64,000 nucleotides of DNA from G963677085 sp963677085 (GTDB lineage: Bacteria > Planctomycetota > Planctomycetia > Pirellulales > Thermoguttaceae). Of the stretch, positions 25,865 to 33,235 are shown in pieces. Under the pieces are notes generated by a model that saw only the letters and a list, made by a program, of their open reading frames with translations, searched no databases and was not told where the DNA came from. The translations under genes and the position numbers were made by a program. Position 1 is the stretch's first letter; each line of letters opens with the position of its first letter. The stretch spans positions 4,588,001-4,652,000 of the forward strand of contig CAXXFH010000004.1 of the NCBI GenBank assembly GCA_963677085.2, in the 5' to 3' direction.

Positions 25865-27541
25865 GTGACATTGCCCACGGAGTTTCACCGTGCGAAACGG
25901 GAGATATTATCGAGAGTTGTGCGCAGTAATTTAGCCGAAAGATTTCCTCAGGCGGCTTCTTTGGGTTGTTTGGTTCCGTTGACGAAGGAGGTTCCTTGGA
26001 GCACCTCGGCAATCCGTTCCGCAGGTGGCCCAGCTTCTCGAAGCTGGGTTACGAAGCGACAAGAAGATGCCAGGAAACTCCAACGCCGCGAACGGCCTCC
26101 AGCGGCTACGCCACCCCGGTTTGAAAACCTGCCACGTGAGAACCGCTGCTGCCCACGTCCGGATAACCACATCCTCGTAACACCAAAACCCTTCCCCCCA
26201 ACCCAGCGTTCCCCCTTGGACCACCACCCCTCCGCAGCCCCGCCACGCCGTTACGCCCGGTCGTTCCACGTGTTGGTCAAGCCGATCGGTTCGGCCTGCA
26301 ACCTGAAGTGCTCCTACTGCTATTACCTCGGCAAAGAGGAACTGCTCGGCACGGAATTGTTGGGCACGGAATTGTTGGGCACGGAGTTGTTGGGCACGGA
26401 CCGGCTGAGTACGGAACTGCCGAGTACTGTCCCCGCGGGCCGCATCGACGACGCGTTGCTCGAAGAGTTCGTCCGCCAGTACATCACCGCGCAGGAGGTC
26501 GACACGGTGGTCTTCAACTGGCACGGCGGCGAGCCGGCCCTGTTGGGGCTCGACTTCTACCGCCGGGTTGTCGCGCTGCAGCAGAAGTACGCGGGCACAA
26601 AACAAATCGAGAACGACTTTCAGACCAACGGCGTGCTGCTGGACGACGCTTGGTGCCACTTCCTCAAGGAGCACGGCTTCCTGGTGGGCCTGAGCATCGA
26701 CGGCCCGAAACACCTGCACGACCGCGTGCGGGTGGGCCAACGGGGCGAGCCGTCGTTCGATCGGGTCTATCGGGCGGCCCGGCTGCTGCAAGAACACGAG
26801 GTGCCGTTTGCCACGCTCACGGTCGTCAGCGCGGCCAACGCCCGGCACCCGGACGAAGTGTACGGGTTTCTCACCGAGGAGCTCGGCTGCCGCCGCCTGC
26901 AATGGCTGCCCTGTGTGGAACCGCGGGAGTTCCGCACCACCGCCCCCGGCTATTGGGATACGGAAAAAATGCCGACGCTGGGCTCGCTGGCCGCCCGGCC
27001 CGGGCACCCGACGTCGGTCGTCACCGACTGGTCGGTCGATCCGAACGACTGGGGCGATTTCCTCTGCCAGACGTTCTACCTCTGGATGCAAAACGGCCTT
27101 GGCACGGTGCTGGTCAACTGGTTCGAGTCGCTGGTCGGCCAGTGGATGGGCAAGCCGGCCCAAATCTGCAACTTGGCCGAAGTCTGCGGCCGATCGCTGG
27201 TAACGATGGACAAAGACGGCAGCCTCTACGCGTGCGACCATTTCGTGTACCCCGAATACCGGCTGGGCAACCTCCGCGATGGCAACCTCGACGAGATGAT
27301 CTACTCGCCGAAGCAAGAGGCCTTCGGCCTGAACAAGCGCGAGGGCCTGACAGAGTATTGTCGCCAATGCCCGTACCGCTTCGCCTGCAACGGCGAATGC
27401 CCAAAGAACCGTTTCATCAAAACCCCCGACGGCGAACCGGGCCTCAATTACCTATGCCCCGGCACCAGGCGCTTCCTGAGCTACGCCGATCCTTTCTTGC
27501 GGCAGATCGCCGATCAAGTACAACGATCCGGGGTGATGTGA
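25865..27541 (+). CDS. anaerobic sulfatase-maturating enzyme (radical SAM)
   Basis: 558 residues if read from GTG 25865; anSME homologues begin just before FHVLVKPIGSACNLKCSYCYY (~residue 133). The true start is probably later, e.g. TTG 26216, because the first ~110 residues are unlike any domain. The radical-SAM cluster is CNLKCSYC; NWHGGEPALLGLDFY, FQTNGVLLD and IDGPKHLHDRVR are family motifs. The SPASM region has C..C in ICNLAEVCGRSLVTMDKDGSLYACDHFVYPEYRLGNL and YCRQCPYRFACNGECPKNRF. It oxidises the sulfatase Cys or Ser to formylglycine; a CxPxR sulfatase is encoded at 42765. A pentapeptide minisatellite (ELLGT) is inserted after the first cluster. Confidence 0.9.
   Translation: MTLPTEFHRAKREILSRVVRSNLAERFPQAASLGCLVPLTKEVPWSTSAIRSAGGPASRSWVTKRQEDARKLQRRERPPAATPPRFENLPRENRCCPRPDNHILVTPKPFPPTQRSPLDHHPSAAPPRRYARSFHVLVKPIGSACNLKCSYCYYLGKEELLGTELLGTELLGTELLGTDRLSTELPSTVPAGRIDDALLEEFVRQYITAQEVDTVVFNWHGGEPALLGLDFYRRVVALQQKYAGTKQIENDFQTNGVLLDDAWCHFLKEHGFLVGLSIDGPKHLHDRVRVGQRGEPSFDRVYRAARLLQEHEVPFATLTVVSAANARHPDEVYGFLTEELGCRRLQWLPCVEPREFRTTAPGYWDTEKMPTLGSLAARPGHPTSVVTDWSVDPNDWGDFLCQTFYLWMQNGLGTVLVNWFESLVGQWMGKPAQICNLAEVCGRSLVTMDKDGSLYACDHFVYPEYRLGNLRDGNLDEMIYSPKQEAFGLNKREGLTEYCRQCPYRFACNGECPKNRFIKTPDGEPGLNYLCPGTRRFLSYADPFLRQIADQVQRSGVM
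26339..26428 (+). repeat. 15-base in-frame minisatellite in the anSME gene
   Basis: Six consecutive 15-base units, the middle ones GAATTGTTGGGCACG almost unchanged, give ELLGT four times and then DRLST and ELPST. Outer units are more diverged than inner ones, as expected for slippage expansion. Confidence 0.9.
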
Positions 27542-27686
27542 GTGCAGGCGACCTGTTATCTCTTTATCTCTGGAGATGTCCCTGACGGCGGCACTCGCTG
27601 TGATCGTCCTGCAAAAACCTCTGACAGCAAAAAAAATCAGCGGCCGGCTGCCCGGTGGGCGGCCGGCCTCGTTGAAAAGGATCTTC

Positions 27687-27989
27687 CTACTGCGGATCAC
27701 CGTCCTCCGGTTTCTTTTCTTCTTTTTTCTCGGCCTTCATGTTCCTGGCGTGCACAATTACCCCGCCGAGGCTGACGCCCAGCATCATGCAGATGAGCAT
27801 TGCCCCGAGGCCGATCAACGTGCCGAGCGTCGGCAAGCCGACGGCGTCGAGCCAACGGGTAAGCGGCTCGATCACGAACCACAATAGTGGCAGCCAGAAC
27901 GGTATGTAGATCACGGTACCCACGATCACCGCGGGTAGTACCTCGCCGATAAACTCATCGGCCGGGCCCCAGTCTTCGCGTTTTTTCAT
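27687..27989 (-). CDS. small two-TM membrane protein of the Ycf-like cluster
   Basis: 100 residues from ATG 27989 with GGAG eight bases upstream; a longer upstream frame is discarded. Short acidic N-terminus (KKREDWGPADEF), hydrophobic segments at ~17-45 (VLPAVIVGTVIYIPFWLPLLWFVI) and ~57-82 (LGTLIGLGAMLICMMLGVSLGG), and a highly charged Lys/Glu tail ending at 27687. Last gene of the minus-strand cluster, 174 bases after the preceding 46-residue gene. Function unknown. Confidence 0.75.
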   Translation of the reverse strand: MKKREDWGPADEFIGEVLPAVIVGTVIYIPFWLPLLWFVIEPLTRWLDAVGLPTLGTLIGLGAMLICMMLGVSLGGVIVHARNMKAEKKEEKKPEDGDPQ

Positions 27990-28163
27990 GGCGTTCTCCG
28001 TTGAACAAAATAGTCGACGTGTTACGTTGACAAGCTCTGTGGCGATCAGCACGAAGCCGCACGCGCCGCAGGACGATGCGCCCATGGGTTTGGCGGCACG
28101 GCTGATCGGTGGCTCAAAGGACACGGACAGCGTACGCTACGCACGGCCGCGCGAACCGGAAGA

Positions 28164-28304
28164 TCAGCGCCGGCGGTGGCGTGCCTGGCGTCGCCCGCGG
28201 GCCCGGCCGGCGGCGAACGCCTTGCGCGAGGCATCGCGCCGAACCGCTTTGAAAAACCACCAGACAATCGCGCCGCCTACGGCAAGCATCAGCAAAGTTT
28301 CCAA
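28164..28304 (-). CDS. very small single-TM protein
   Basis: 46 residues from a TTG start at 28304 supported by AGGAG six bases upstream; in-frame ATG codons at 28340 and 28358 are alternatives. One membrane helix (LLMLAVGGAIVWWFF) and a C-terminus of about 25 residues that is nearly all Arg, Ala and Gly. The arginine-rich tail could bind nucleic acid or acidic lipid. Clustered with the other small proteins of this locus. Confidence 0.6.
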   Translation of the reverse strand: METLLMLAVGGAIVWWFFKAVRRDASRKAFAAGRARGRRQARHRRR

Positions 28305-28387
28305 GGGATTCTCCTGTTGGTTTGAGGAGGTGTTTCTCATCCAGCTCAACGGGATCATGTCCGACAGTAGGTGTTGTGAAAGTCGCC

Positions 28388-28488
28388 CAGGGCGGCAGGA
28401 CCGCCAACTTTGGCGATGCTACCGCACCCAGGCAAGAAGCCGCTCCCGCTGGTCGCTAGTCTTTGACAAAAACTTAACGATCTTTGAG
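28388..28488 (+). repeat. dispersed repeat family A, copy 3
   Basis: GGCGGCAGGACCGCCAAC, GATGCTACCGCACCCAGGCA, GCCGCTCCCGCTGGTCGCT and the tail CTTTGACAAAAACTTAACGATC, closest to copy 2 over the whole length. Lies between two genes of the minus-strand cluster, in plus orientation. Confidence 0.85.
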
Positions 28489-28489
28489 G

Positions 28490-28756
28490 TTAGTCGTACA
28501 TTGCACAGCGCCAGCCGGGGCGGTAGTGAAACCAGCCTTTAGCGAGAGCGTCGAGACACTCGCGGAAGACGCCGAAAAGGCAGTGGAAGTGGGCGTCGGT
28601 TCGCGAGGGGTAGCCGAACGCCAGAGGGCACCGCAACCACAGATTCAGCCAACTCGGCGAGATAGATGCATCAATTGATCGACTGTTGCCGCGCTGCCGA
28701 CTATTCGACCGGGTCGATAGCGAGGGCGTCGCGGTGGAGTTGGCTTTGTTGAGCAC
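28490..28756 (-). CDS. possible small protein
   Basis: Up to 88 residues from GTG 28756, overlapping the 3' end of the 181-residue gene. The distal two thirds (SWLNLWLRCPLAFGYPS, HFHCLFGVFRECLDALAKGWFHYRPGW) has a convincing protein-like composition rich in Trp, Cys and His, ending RCAMYD. The N-terminal third is in the shadow of the upstream gene and no good ribosome site was found, so the start is unknown and the frame could be a remnant. Confidence 0.4.
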   Translation of the reverse strand: MLNKANSTATPSLSTRSNSRQRGNSRSIDASISPSWLNLWLRCPLAFGYPSRTDAHFHCLFGVFRECLDALAKGWFHYRPGWRCAMYD

Positions 28757-29246
28757 CTAACAGTTCGGCCACCTTGGCCCACAACTGCTTGATCTGTTTC
28801 GACGAAGTCGCCAGCCAGACGACGTCAAGCAACTCCTCGCCCTCCTGACGCAGGTGGAGTACCCGTTGGCCTAGCTCGCTTTCGGCCAGCAGTTCGTTCT
28901 CGTGGACGGCTTTGCGTTTGCGGATCGCTCCGTCCACCTCGGAATCGTGGCGATACAGCGGGTGGTCGTCGAGTTCCTCCGGTGGGACGCCACGGACCTT
29001 CGCGAGCATGGCTTTGCGCAGCCGCCGCTCGCGTCGCTGCAGCACTTCCTGCTGGCGCTCGATCTCGTCGAGTTCCGCCTGATGTTCGGCGATTCCCAGC
29101 GACTCCAACGCCCGTTGCCGGGCCTGACGGTCGATTCGCTCGAAGAAGTTGGCGTCGCTGGCGGTGATCGTTTCGATCTGCTTTTCGATTCGCCGAGCAA
29201 TGCGGTTCTTCCAGTGCTCTTTTTCGGTAACAGTAAGAGTAGACAT
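28701..29246 (-). CDS. hypothetical coiled-coil protein of the Ycf-like cluster
   Basis: 181 residues from ATG 29246 with AAAGGAA upstream; the frame continues upstream into repeat A, which is excluded. Mostly helical: HWKNRIARRIEKQIETI, DRQARQRALESLGI, then a long heptad-rich segment of Glu, Arg and Leu (~45-90), KVRGVPPEEL and a second helix ending in QIKQLWAKVAELLG. No catalytic motif. Next to repeat A copies on both sides. Could be a structural partner of the AAA+ ATPase encoded upstream; unknown. Confidence 0.7.
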   Translation of the reverse strand: MSTLTVTEKEHWKNRIARRIEKQIETITASDANFFERIDRQARQRALESLGIAEHQAELDEIERQQEVLQRRERRLRKAMLAKVRGVPPEELDDHPLYRHDSEVDGAIRKRKAVHENELLAESELGQRVLHLRQEGEELLDVVWLATSSKQIKQLWAKVAELLGAQQSQLHRDALAIDPVE

Positions 29247-29290
29247 CGGCAAGTTCCTTTGGTCGTGGTTTTGGGGATTTGTCCAGGGGG

Positions 29291-29365
29291 AACACGGGGC
29301 GGCAGGGCCGCCAGCCAAACCGGTGCTACCGCACCGAGACAGAAACCCGCTCTCGTTGGTCGCTG
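29291..29365 (+). repeat. dispersed repeat family A, copy 4
   Basis: GGGGCGGCAGGGCCGCCAGCC, ACCGGTGCTACCGCACCGAG and AACCCGCTCTCGTTGGTCGCT. Shares CACGGGGCGGCAGGGCC and the CCGAGNCAGAAA middle with copy 5, forming a subgroup. Sits in the 190-base gap between two cluster genes. Confidence 0.85.
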
Positions 29366-29435
29366 GAATTCTCGCTCGAAAAACAAACTTTTACACGTTT
29401 GTACTACGGGGAGGAACGCGACCATCAAAGGTATA

Positions 29436-29669
29436 TCAGACGAAGGTAGGTCGCCGCGCCCGTTGGGCAACCACCGGTACGTTGCGCCGTAACTGGTGCT
29501 CGTCCCAGTCGATCCCTTTTTCCTGGATGTCGACGACTTCGACCTCGCATGGTTCGGGATCGTGCTCGACGAACACCGCATCGGCGAGGGTGAAACCGAG
29601 TTTTCGAATCACTCGCAGATTCTCGCCCGTGGCTCGGGCGACGGCACGGTTTAGGTCTTGTTGAGTCAT
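29436..29669 (-). CDS. small conserved hypothetical protein (TQQDLNRAVARATGE type)
   Basis: 77 residues from ATG 29669 with AGGAGCC eight bases upstream. Begins MTQQDLNRAVARATGENLRV, a helix-turn-helix-like start seen in the small proteins that accompany these clusters in planctomycetes, then GFTLADAVFVEHDPEPCEVE and IDWDEHQLRR. The C-terminus VVAQRARRPTFV is basic. The family has no known function to me. It lies between the 50-residue membrane protein and the coiled-coil gene. Confidence 0.7.
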   Translation of the reverse strand: MTQQDLNRAVARATGENLRVIRKLGFTLADAVFVEHDPEPCEVEVVDIQEKGIDWDEHQLRRNVPVVAQRARRPTFV

Positions 29670-29797
29670 ATCGCTTGGCTCCTGCAGAGGACAGAGAAAG
29701 CGACCGCCCCGAGGCGAGGCGGCCGTGGAAGACAACACAGCCACCCCAAAGCCGGGGTTTTTCTTGTACAACACGCGTCCCAAACGTCGCGCGGCGG

Positions 29798-29950
29798 TCA
29801 GGGCAGTCGCACAAGGAACAAGCGGAGAAAGATGAGGGCCACGGCAAGCCCGATCACCACGGCGACTCCCGCGCCGGTCGCCATGGCCGCCAAGACGCCG
29901 ATCGCCGCGAACAGGGCAAACTCGGCAAAGACGCGATCACGGTCGAACAT
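29798..29950 (-). CDS. 50-residue membrane protein
   Basis: From ATG 29950, overlapping the 3' end of the preceding gene by 14 bases. Nearly the whole protein is hydrophobic (FALFAAIGVLAAMATGAGVAVVIGLAVALIFLRLFL), enough for one long or two short membrane helices, with a charged start MFDRDR. The overlap suggests coupled translation with the 95-residue gene. Confidence 0.6.
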   Translation of the reverse strand: MFDRDRVFAEFALFAAIGVLAAMATGAGVAVVIGLAVALIFLRLFLVRLP

Positions 29951-30224
29951 CGGCGATCTCTTCGGGACAAGAGCTGTCGGTTTCGGGCTCCGCCAGCCGG
30001 TTCGCTTCCAACCAAGATGCTTCAGCGGCGAGCGCCTCGCTGCGATGGGGAAATGGGCCGAGCAGCGGGCCGTCGACGGGCGCGAGATCAGCCCACCAAC
30101 GGCCCTGCACGTCGGGTTCGACGTGCGACACACGGCGGATCGTGGCCCGGCCGAGGCGGCGCAGGTCGAGCGTCTCACTGTAGAGACACCGCAGCGTACC
30201 GCCGGGACTAACAACGATTTGCAT
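29937..30224 (-). CDS. small conserved hypothetical protein
   Basis: 95 residues from ATG 30224 with a good ribosome site (TAGGAGAA). Begins MQIVVSPGGTLRCLYSETLDL, then RLGRATIRRVSHVEPD, GRWWADLAPV and PFPHRSEALAAEASWLEANRL. I recognise this layout (a short beta part with SHVEPD and W.ADL, then a HRSEAL..E..WL helix) as a recurrent small protein in planctomycete genomes, often beside AAA+ genes, but it has no assigned role. Confidence 0.75.
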   Translation of the reverse strand: MQIVVSPGGTLRCLYSETLDLRRLGRATIRRVSHVEPDVQGRWWADLAPVDGPLLGPFPHRSEALAAEASWLEANRLAEPETDSSCPEEIADVRP

Positions 30225-30280
30225 GAAGTTCTCCTATAGGGCGCAGCAACAATCATCGGGCGATGGAACCTCAAGAAAAA

Positions 30281-31234
30281 TCACTTCGGCCGCCGCAAAA
30301 TGTTTCGCCGCGGGCGGTCGACCAACAGGCCGTCGAGCACGCTTTCCACCCGGGCCATCTCCGTGGCGACGTGTTGCCGCAGGCCGTTTTCGTCGCGGAG
30401 CTTCTGGGGGTGGACGCCCTGGACGATCCGCTGGGCGTCGGCTACCAGCCGGTCGAGTTGCTCGTTGCTGCCGATGTTCAGCCGGCGAAACCGCTCGAAG
30501 AATTCGGTGAGATTGTTGATGGCCGAATCGCGGAAGATTTTGGGCTTGCCGTCGTCGTTGCCCGAAAGACGTTCGGTGAGGTGCGACACCAGCCGGGCCA
30601 ACTCCTCAGTGAACGCCTGCTCGGCCAGCCGCACCGCCTCGTCGAACCGCTGCTGCACCCGGCGGCACTGCTGCTCGTACAGCTCGGGTTTGAGCTGCTG
30701 CAGGTAATTCGGCGGCTCGACCGAGGGAAAATCGTGCTCGATGGCGAACAGCCCGACCAAGATGGCCGGGTAGTCGGCCGCGTTGTAGAGCGAGCCGAGG
30801 CGTTGTCGCGCAGCGCTGCGCAACGCATCGTAGTGGCGATCCAACGCCAAAACGGCATCGCTTAACTCTTGGCCGAACTCCTGCATCCGCGTATCGAATG
30901 CGTCGATCCGATCCTGCCGGATCAGCCGCAGGCCCGGCTCGGGAAACGGCAGTGTCACGCCTTTCCAATAACAGACGACACGGTTTTTCACGGCGGTCAC
31001 CGTGCGGAAGGCGGGGTGTGACGTGTCGAGCAGCTTCTTGCCGGCCGAGAGAAACCTTCCTTCGGCCCCAAACGCATCGGCCGCCTGGGCCTTCTGCTCG
31101 GCGGAGAGTGTTTTGCGAACGCCCAGCCAGGAGAGCGACAGCCGCACGGCGGCCATCGTCGCGCGAAGCCGCTCGGCGGCGGTCGCGGTAAGCGTTTCGG
31201 CCCGAGCAGACGGGTCATCGAGGATTGTACTCAT
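30281..31234 (-). CDS. hypothetical helical protein, possibly DUF3150-like
   Basis: 317 residues. The middle part has KNRVVCYWKGVTLPFPEPGLRLI, DAFDTRMQEFGQEL, HYDALRSAARQRLGSLYNAADYPAILV and FAIEHDFPSVEPPNYL, a pattern of W...TLP..G.RL, a long helix, LG.LYN..DYP and P..FP that I associate with DUF3150-type phage proteins found beside MoxR/AAA ATPases; this match is from memory and tentative. The remainder is helical. It follows the AAA+ gene with a 390-base gap that carries repeat A copy 5. Confidence 0.65.
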   Translation of the reverse strand: MSTILDDPSARAETLTATAAERLRATMAAVRLSLSWLGVRKTLSAEQKAQAADAFGAEGRFLSAGKKLLDTSHPAFRTVTAVKNRVVCYWKGVTLPFPEPGLRLIRQDRIDAFDTRMQEFGQELSDAVLALDRHYDALRSAARQRLGSLYNAADYPAILVGLFAIEHDFPSVEPPNYLQQLKPELYEQQCRRVQQRFDEAVRLAEQAFTEELARLVSHLTERLSGNDDGKPKIFRDSAINNLTEFFERFRRLNIGSNEQLDRLVADAQRIVQGVHPQKLRDENGLRQHVATEMARVESVLDGLLVDRPRRNILRRPK

Positions 31235-31625
31235 AGGGCATCATCCTTTGGGATTGCAGACAGCGTTTTCAAGAAACAAAAAACCGCCACGTGACGATCG
31301 AAGCGGAAACGTCGCGCGGCGGCAGAATAAGAACCGATGGTGGGAAAGGTCGATGAAATCGGATCGGTACGGCTGGCCCGGATTGCTCACCACGGAGACA
31401 CGGGGCGGCAGGGCCGCCAACCAAACCGGTGCTACCGCACCGAGGCAGAAACCCGCTCCCGTTGCCGGCAAACGACCATCGCTTCAAGGAAAATGGTCTC
31501 TTCTCCGTGTCCTCTGTGCCTCCGTGGCTTGTTCCATTGTGAGAAAACCGGGCCAGACCTTCTGGTTGCCGCGGTGCATTTGGTTTCTAACCACCGCTTA
31601 TGCCGAGTGACTTGCCACGATGGCG
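31235..31625. other. non-coding gap in the cluster with repeat A
   Basis: Carries repeat A copy 5 at 31401-31464. Frames that cross it are composed largely of the repeat. A separate promoter for the 317-residue gene may lie here; none was recognised. Confidence 0.5.
31401..31464 (+). repeat. dispersed repeat family A, copy 5
   Basis: CGGGGCGGCAGGGCCGCCAAC, ACCGGTGCTACCGCACCGAGG and AACCCGCTCCCGTTG; it stops before TCGCT, unlike the other copies. It is the closest relative of copy 4. Confidence 0.85.
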
Positions 31626-33122
31626 TCAGTTGTTCGACGGATCGGCCCGTCGCGTGCGGCGCCGTGTCATCGCCCCGCCGGCATTGTCATGAAAAATCCC
31701 GCCACGATCAGCGTCGAGACAGCGGCCGGCGGCCCAGTTGCGGAGCGTTTTGACCGATTCGCCGGCCGTTCGGGCGACCGGCACCACGTTCTGCGCTGCC
31801 TGCACCAAGGGCACGTCGAGCACGGCCGCCAGCCGGCAGCAGGCGCGAATCTCCGCGCCGGTCCACTGCGCATCGTTCGGACGTGGCTGTGCGGCGTCGA
31901 GTTCGAACAGCTCAAGGTAGATCCGCCAGATCTCGCTGCGCTGCTTCGCATTGGGCAGGTCGAGAAACCACACCCCGTCCACCCGTTCGCTGCGCGAAAA
32001 CTCCGGCGGCAGCCGGCGGATGTCGTTGCAGGTGGTCAACAGAAAGACGTCGCTGGTGCGGTCGTTCATCCAGGACAACAACGTGCCGAACAGCCGGGCG
32101 CTGACGCCCGAGTCTGTCTGGCCGGAACTGCCCGCACCGGCCAGGGCCTTTTCCACCTCGTCGATCAGCACGACACAGGGGGCCATCGCCTCGATCGTCT
32201 GGATCGCGCGGCGGATGTTGCGCTCCGTCTGCCCGACCAGCGATCCGTAGAGCGCGCCGACGTCGAGGAGCAACGTCGGTCGGCCCGTCTCGTTGCCCAG
32301 GCACTTGGCGAACTGCGACTTGCCGCAGCCCGGTGGCGACAGAAGCATCACGCCGCGCGGTCGCCGCAACGGATCACACCGACCCTGCTGCCGCATCGCC
32401 CGCAGGCAGAAACTTTTTAACGCCTCCAGCCCGCCGAGCGTGGCGAACGTCTCCTGGCCGCGATGCAACCGCAGCAGACCGCCCTGCTTCAGCGTCTGGC
32501 CTTTCAGTTGCCAAAGCACCTCGGGGCGGACGACACCGTGGCGAACCAGGCTGAGGCTCAACGCGTTTTCGGCCTCCTGGCGAGTCAACCCGGCCGCCGC
32601 ATCGAGCACCCGCTGAAGCGCCGGCCCCTCGGGCAACTCACCCTCTTCGGTGGCCACGCCGCGAGCGATTTCTTCAAGTTGCGCACGGTCCGGCAAGGCA
32701 TGCTCGACGACGGTGAACAGTTTTTCCAACTCCACGGGGATGTCCACCACGGGCGACAGCACGACGACGAAGGTCCGGTTCTGCTTGCCGGCAACGATCT
32801 GCCCGGCCAAGGCCTGAACGATTTCTGCGCTCTGCAGGAAACGATGAAAGTTTTGCAGCACGAGCAGCGCTGAACCTTCAGAAGTCGCGAGCGCATTGAC
32901 CGCGCGGATCGCCGCCAGCGGATCGTTGCCGCCGGCATCCGCCGAGTGTTCGCTACCAGAGATCTGCAACCCGGCGTCGATGTTCCACGTCGCCAGGCTC
33001 CAATCGTGTTCCCGGCAGAGCTGGGCGATTTCCCGTAGGGCGTCGTCGTGCTCGTGACTTTCGATCCAAAGACCTGTAAAACACGACGCGATGTATTCGT
33101 GCAAGCGTTTTCCAAGTGTCAT
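31626..33122 (-). CDS. Ycf46-like AAA+ ATPase
   Basis: 498 residues from ATG 33122 with GAAGGAAAA upstream. N-terminal ~200 residues: LLVLQNFHRFL, TFVVVLSPVVDIPVELEKLFTVV, LTRQEAENALSLSL, layout of the Ycf46 N-domain. The AAA+ module has Walker A GVMLLSPPGCGKSQFAKCL, Walker B CVVLIDEVEKAL, sensor-like DVFLLTTCNDI, and LPPEFSRSERVDGVWFLDLPN as the arginine-finger region with the Ycf46-type D..FFVDLPN pattern. Ycf46 is conserved in cyanobacteria and plastids and its biochemical role is unclear. It shares this locus with Ycf35 (DUF1257) and DUF2997, which co-occur in cyanobacteria. Confidence 0.88.
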   Translation of the reverse strand: MTLGKRLHEYIASCFTGLWIESHEHDDALREIAQLCREHDWSLATWNIDAGLQISGSEHSADAGGNDPLAAIRAVNALATSEGSALLVLQNFHRFLQSAEIVQALAGQIVAGKQNRTFVVVLSPVVDIPVELEKLFTVVEHALPDRAQLEEIARGVATEEGELPEGPALQRVLDAAAGLTRQEAENALSLSLVRHGVVRPEVLWQLKGQTLKQGGLLRLHRGQETFATLGGLEALKSFCLRAMRQQGRCDPLRRPRGVMLLSPPGCGKSQFAKCLGNETGRPTLLLDVGALYGSLVGQTERNIRRAIQTIEAMAPCVVLIDEVEKALAGAGSSGQTDSGVSARLFGTLLSWMNDRTSDVFLLTTCNDIRRLPPEFSRSERVDGVWFLDLPNAKQRSEIWRIYLELFELDAAQPRPNDAQWTGAEIRACCRLAAVLDVPLVQAAQNVVPVARTAGESVKTLRNWAAGRCLDADRGGIFHDNAGGAMTRRRTRRADPSNN

Positions 33123-33235
33123 GAACGGTTTTCCTTCGCGTAAAAGTAGTGGAAACGGCGGGATGCCTGCCGCCGGAAAAGACGCCGGCGATGCGATCCC
33201 AATCACGCGTGCCAGCGATGTGCAGCCAAGAGACG

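Noticed and set aside
25931..27367. 478-residue open frame on the minus strand opposite the anSME
   Set aside because: Antisense shadow with low-complexity sequence; the plus frame has all radical SAM motifs.
31241..31487. Short frames between the AAA+ gene and the 317-residue gene
   Set aside because: Their sequence is that of repeat A, seen again at 15366 and 29291, so they are not separate genes.
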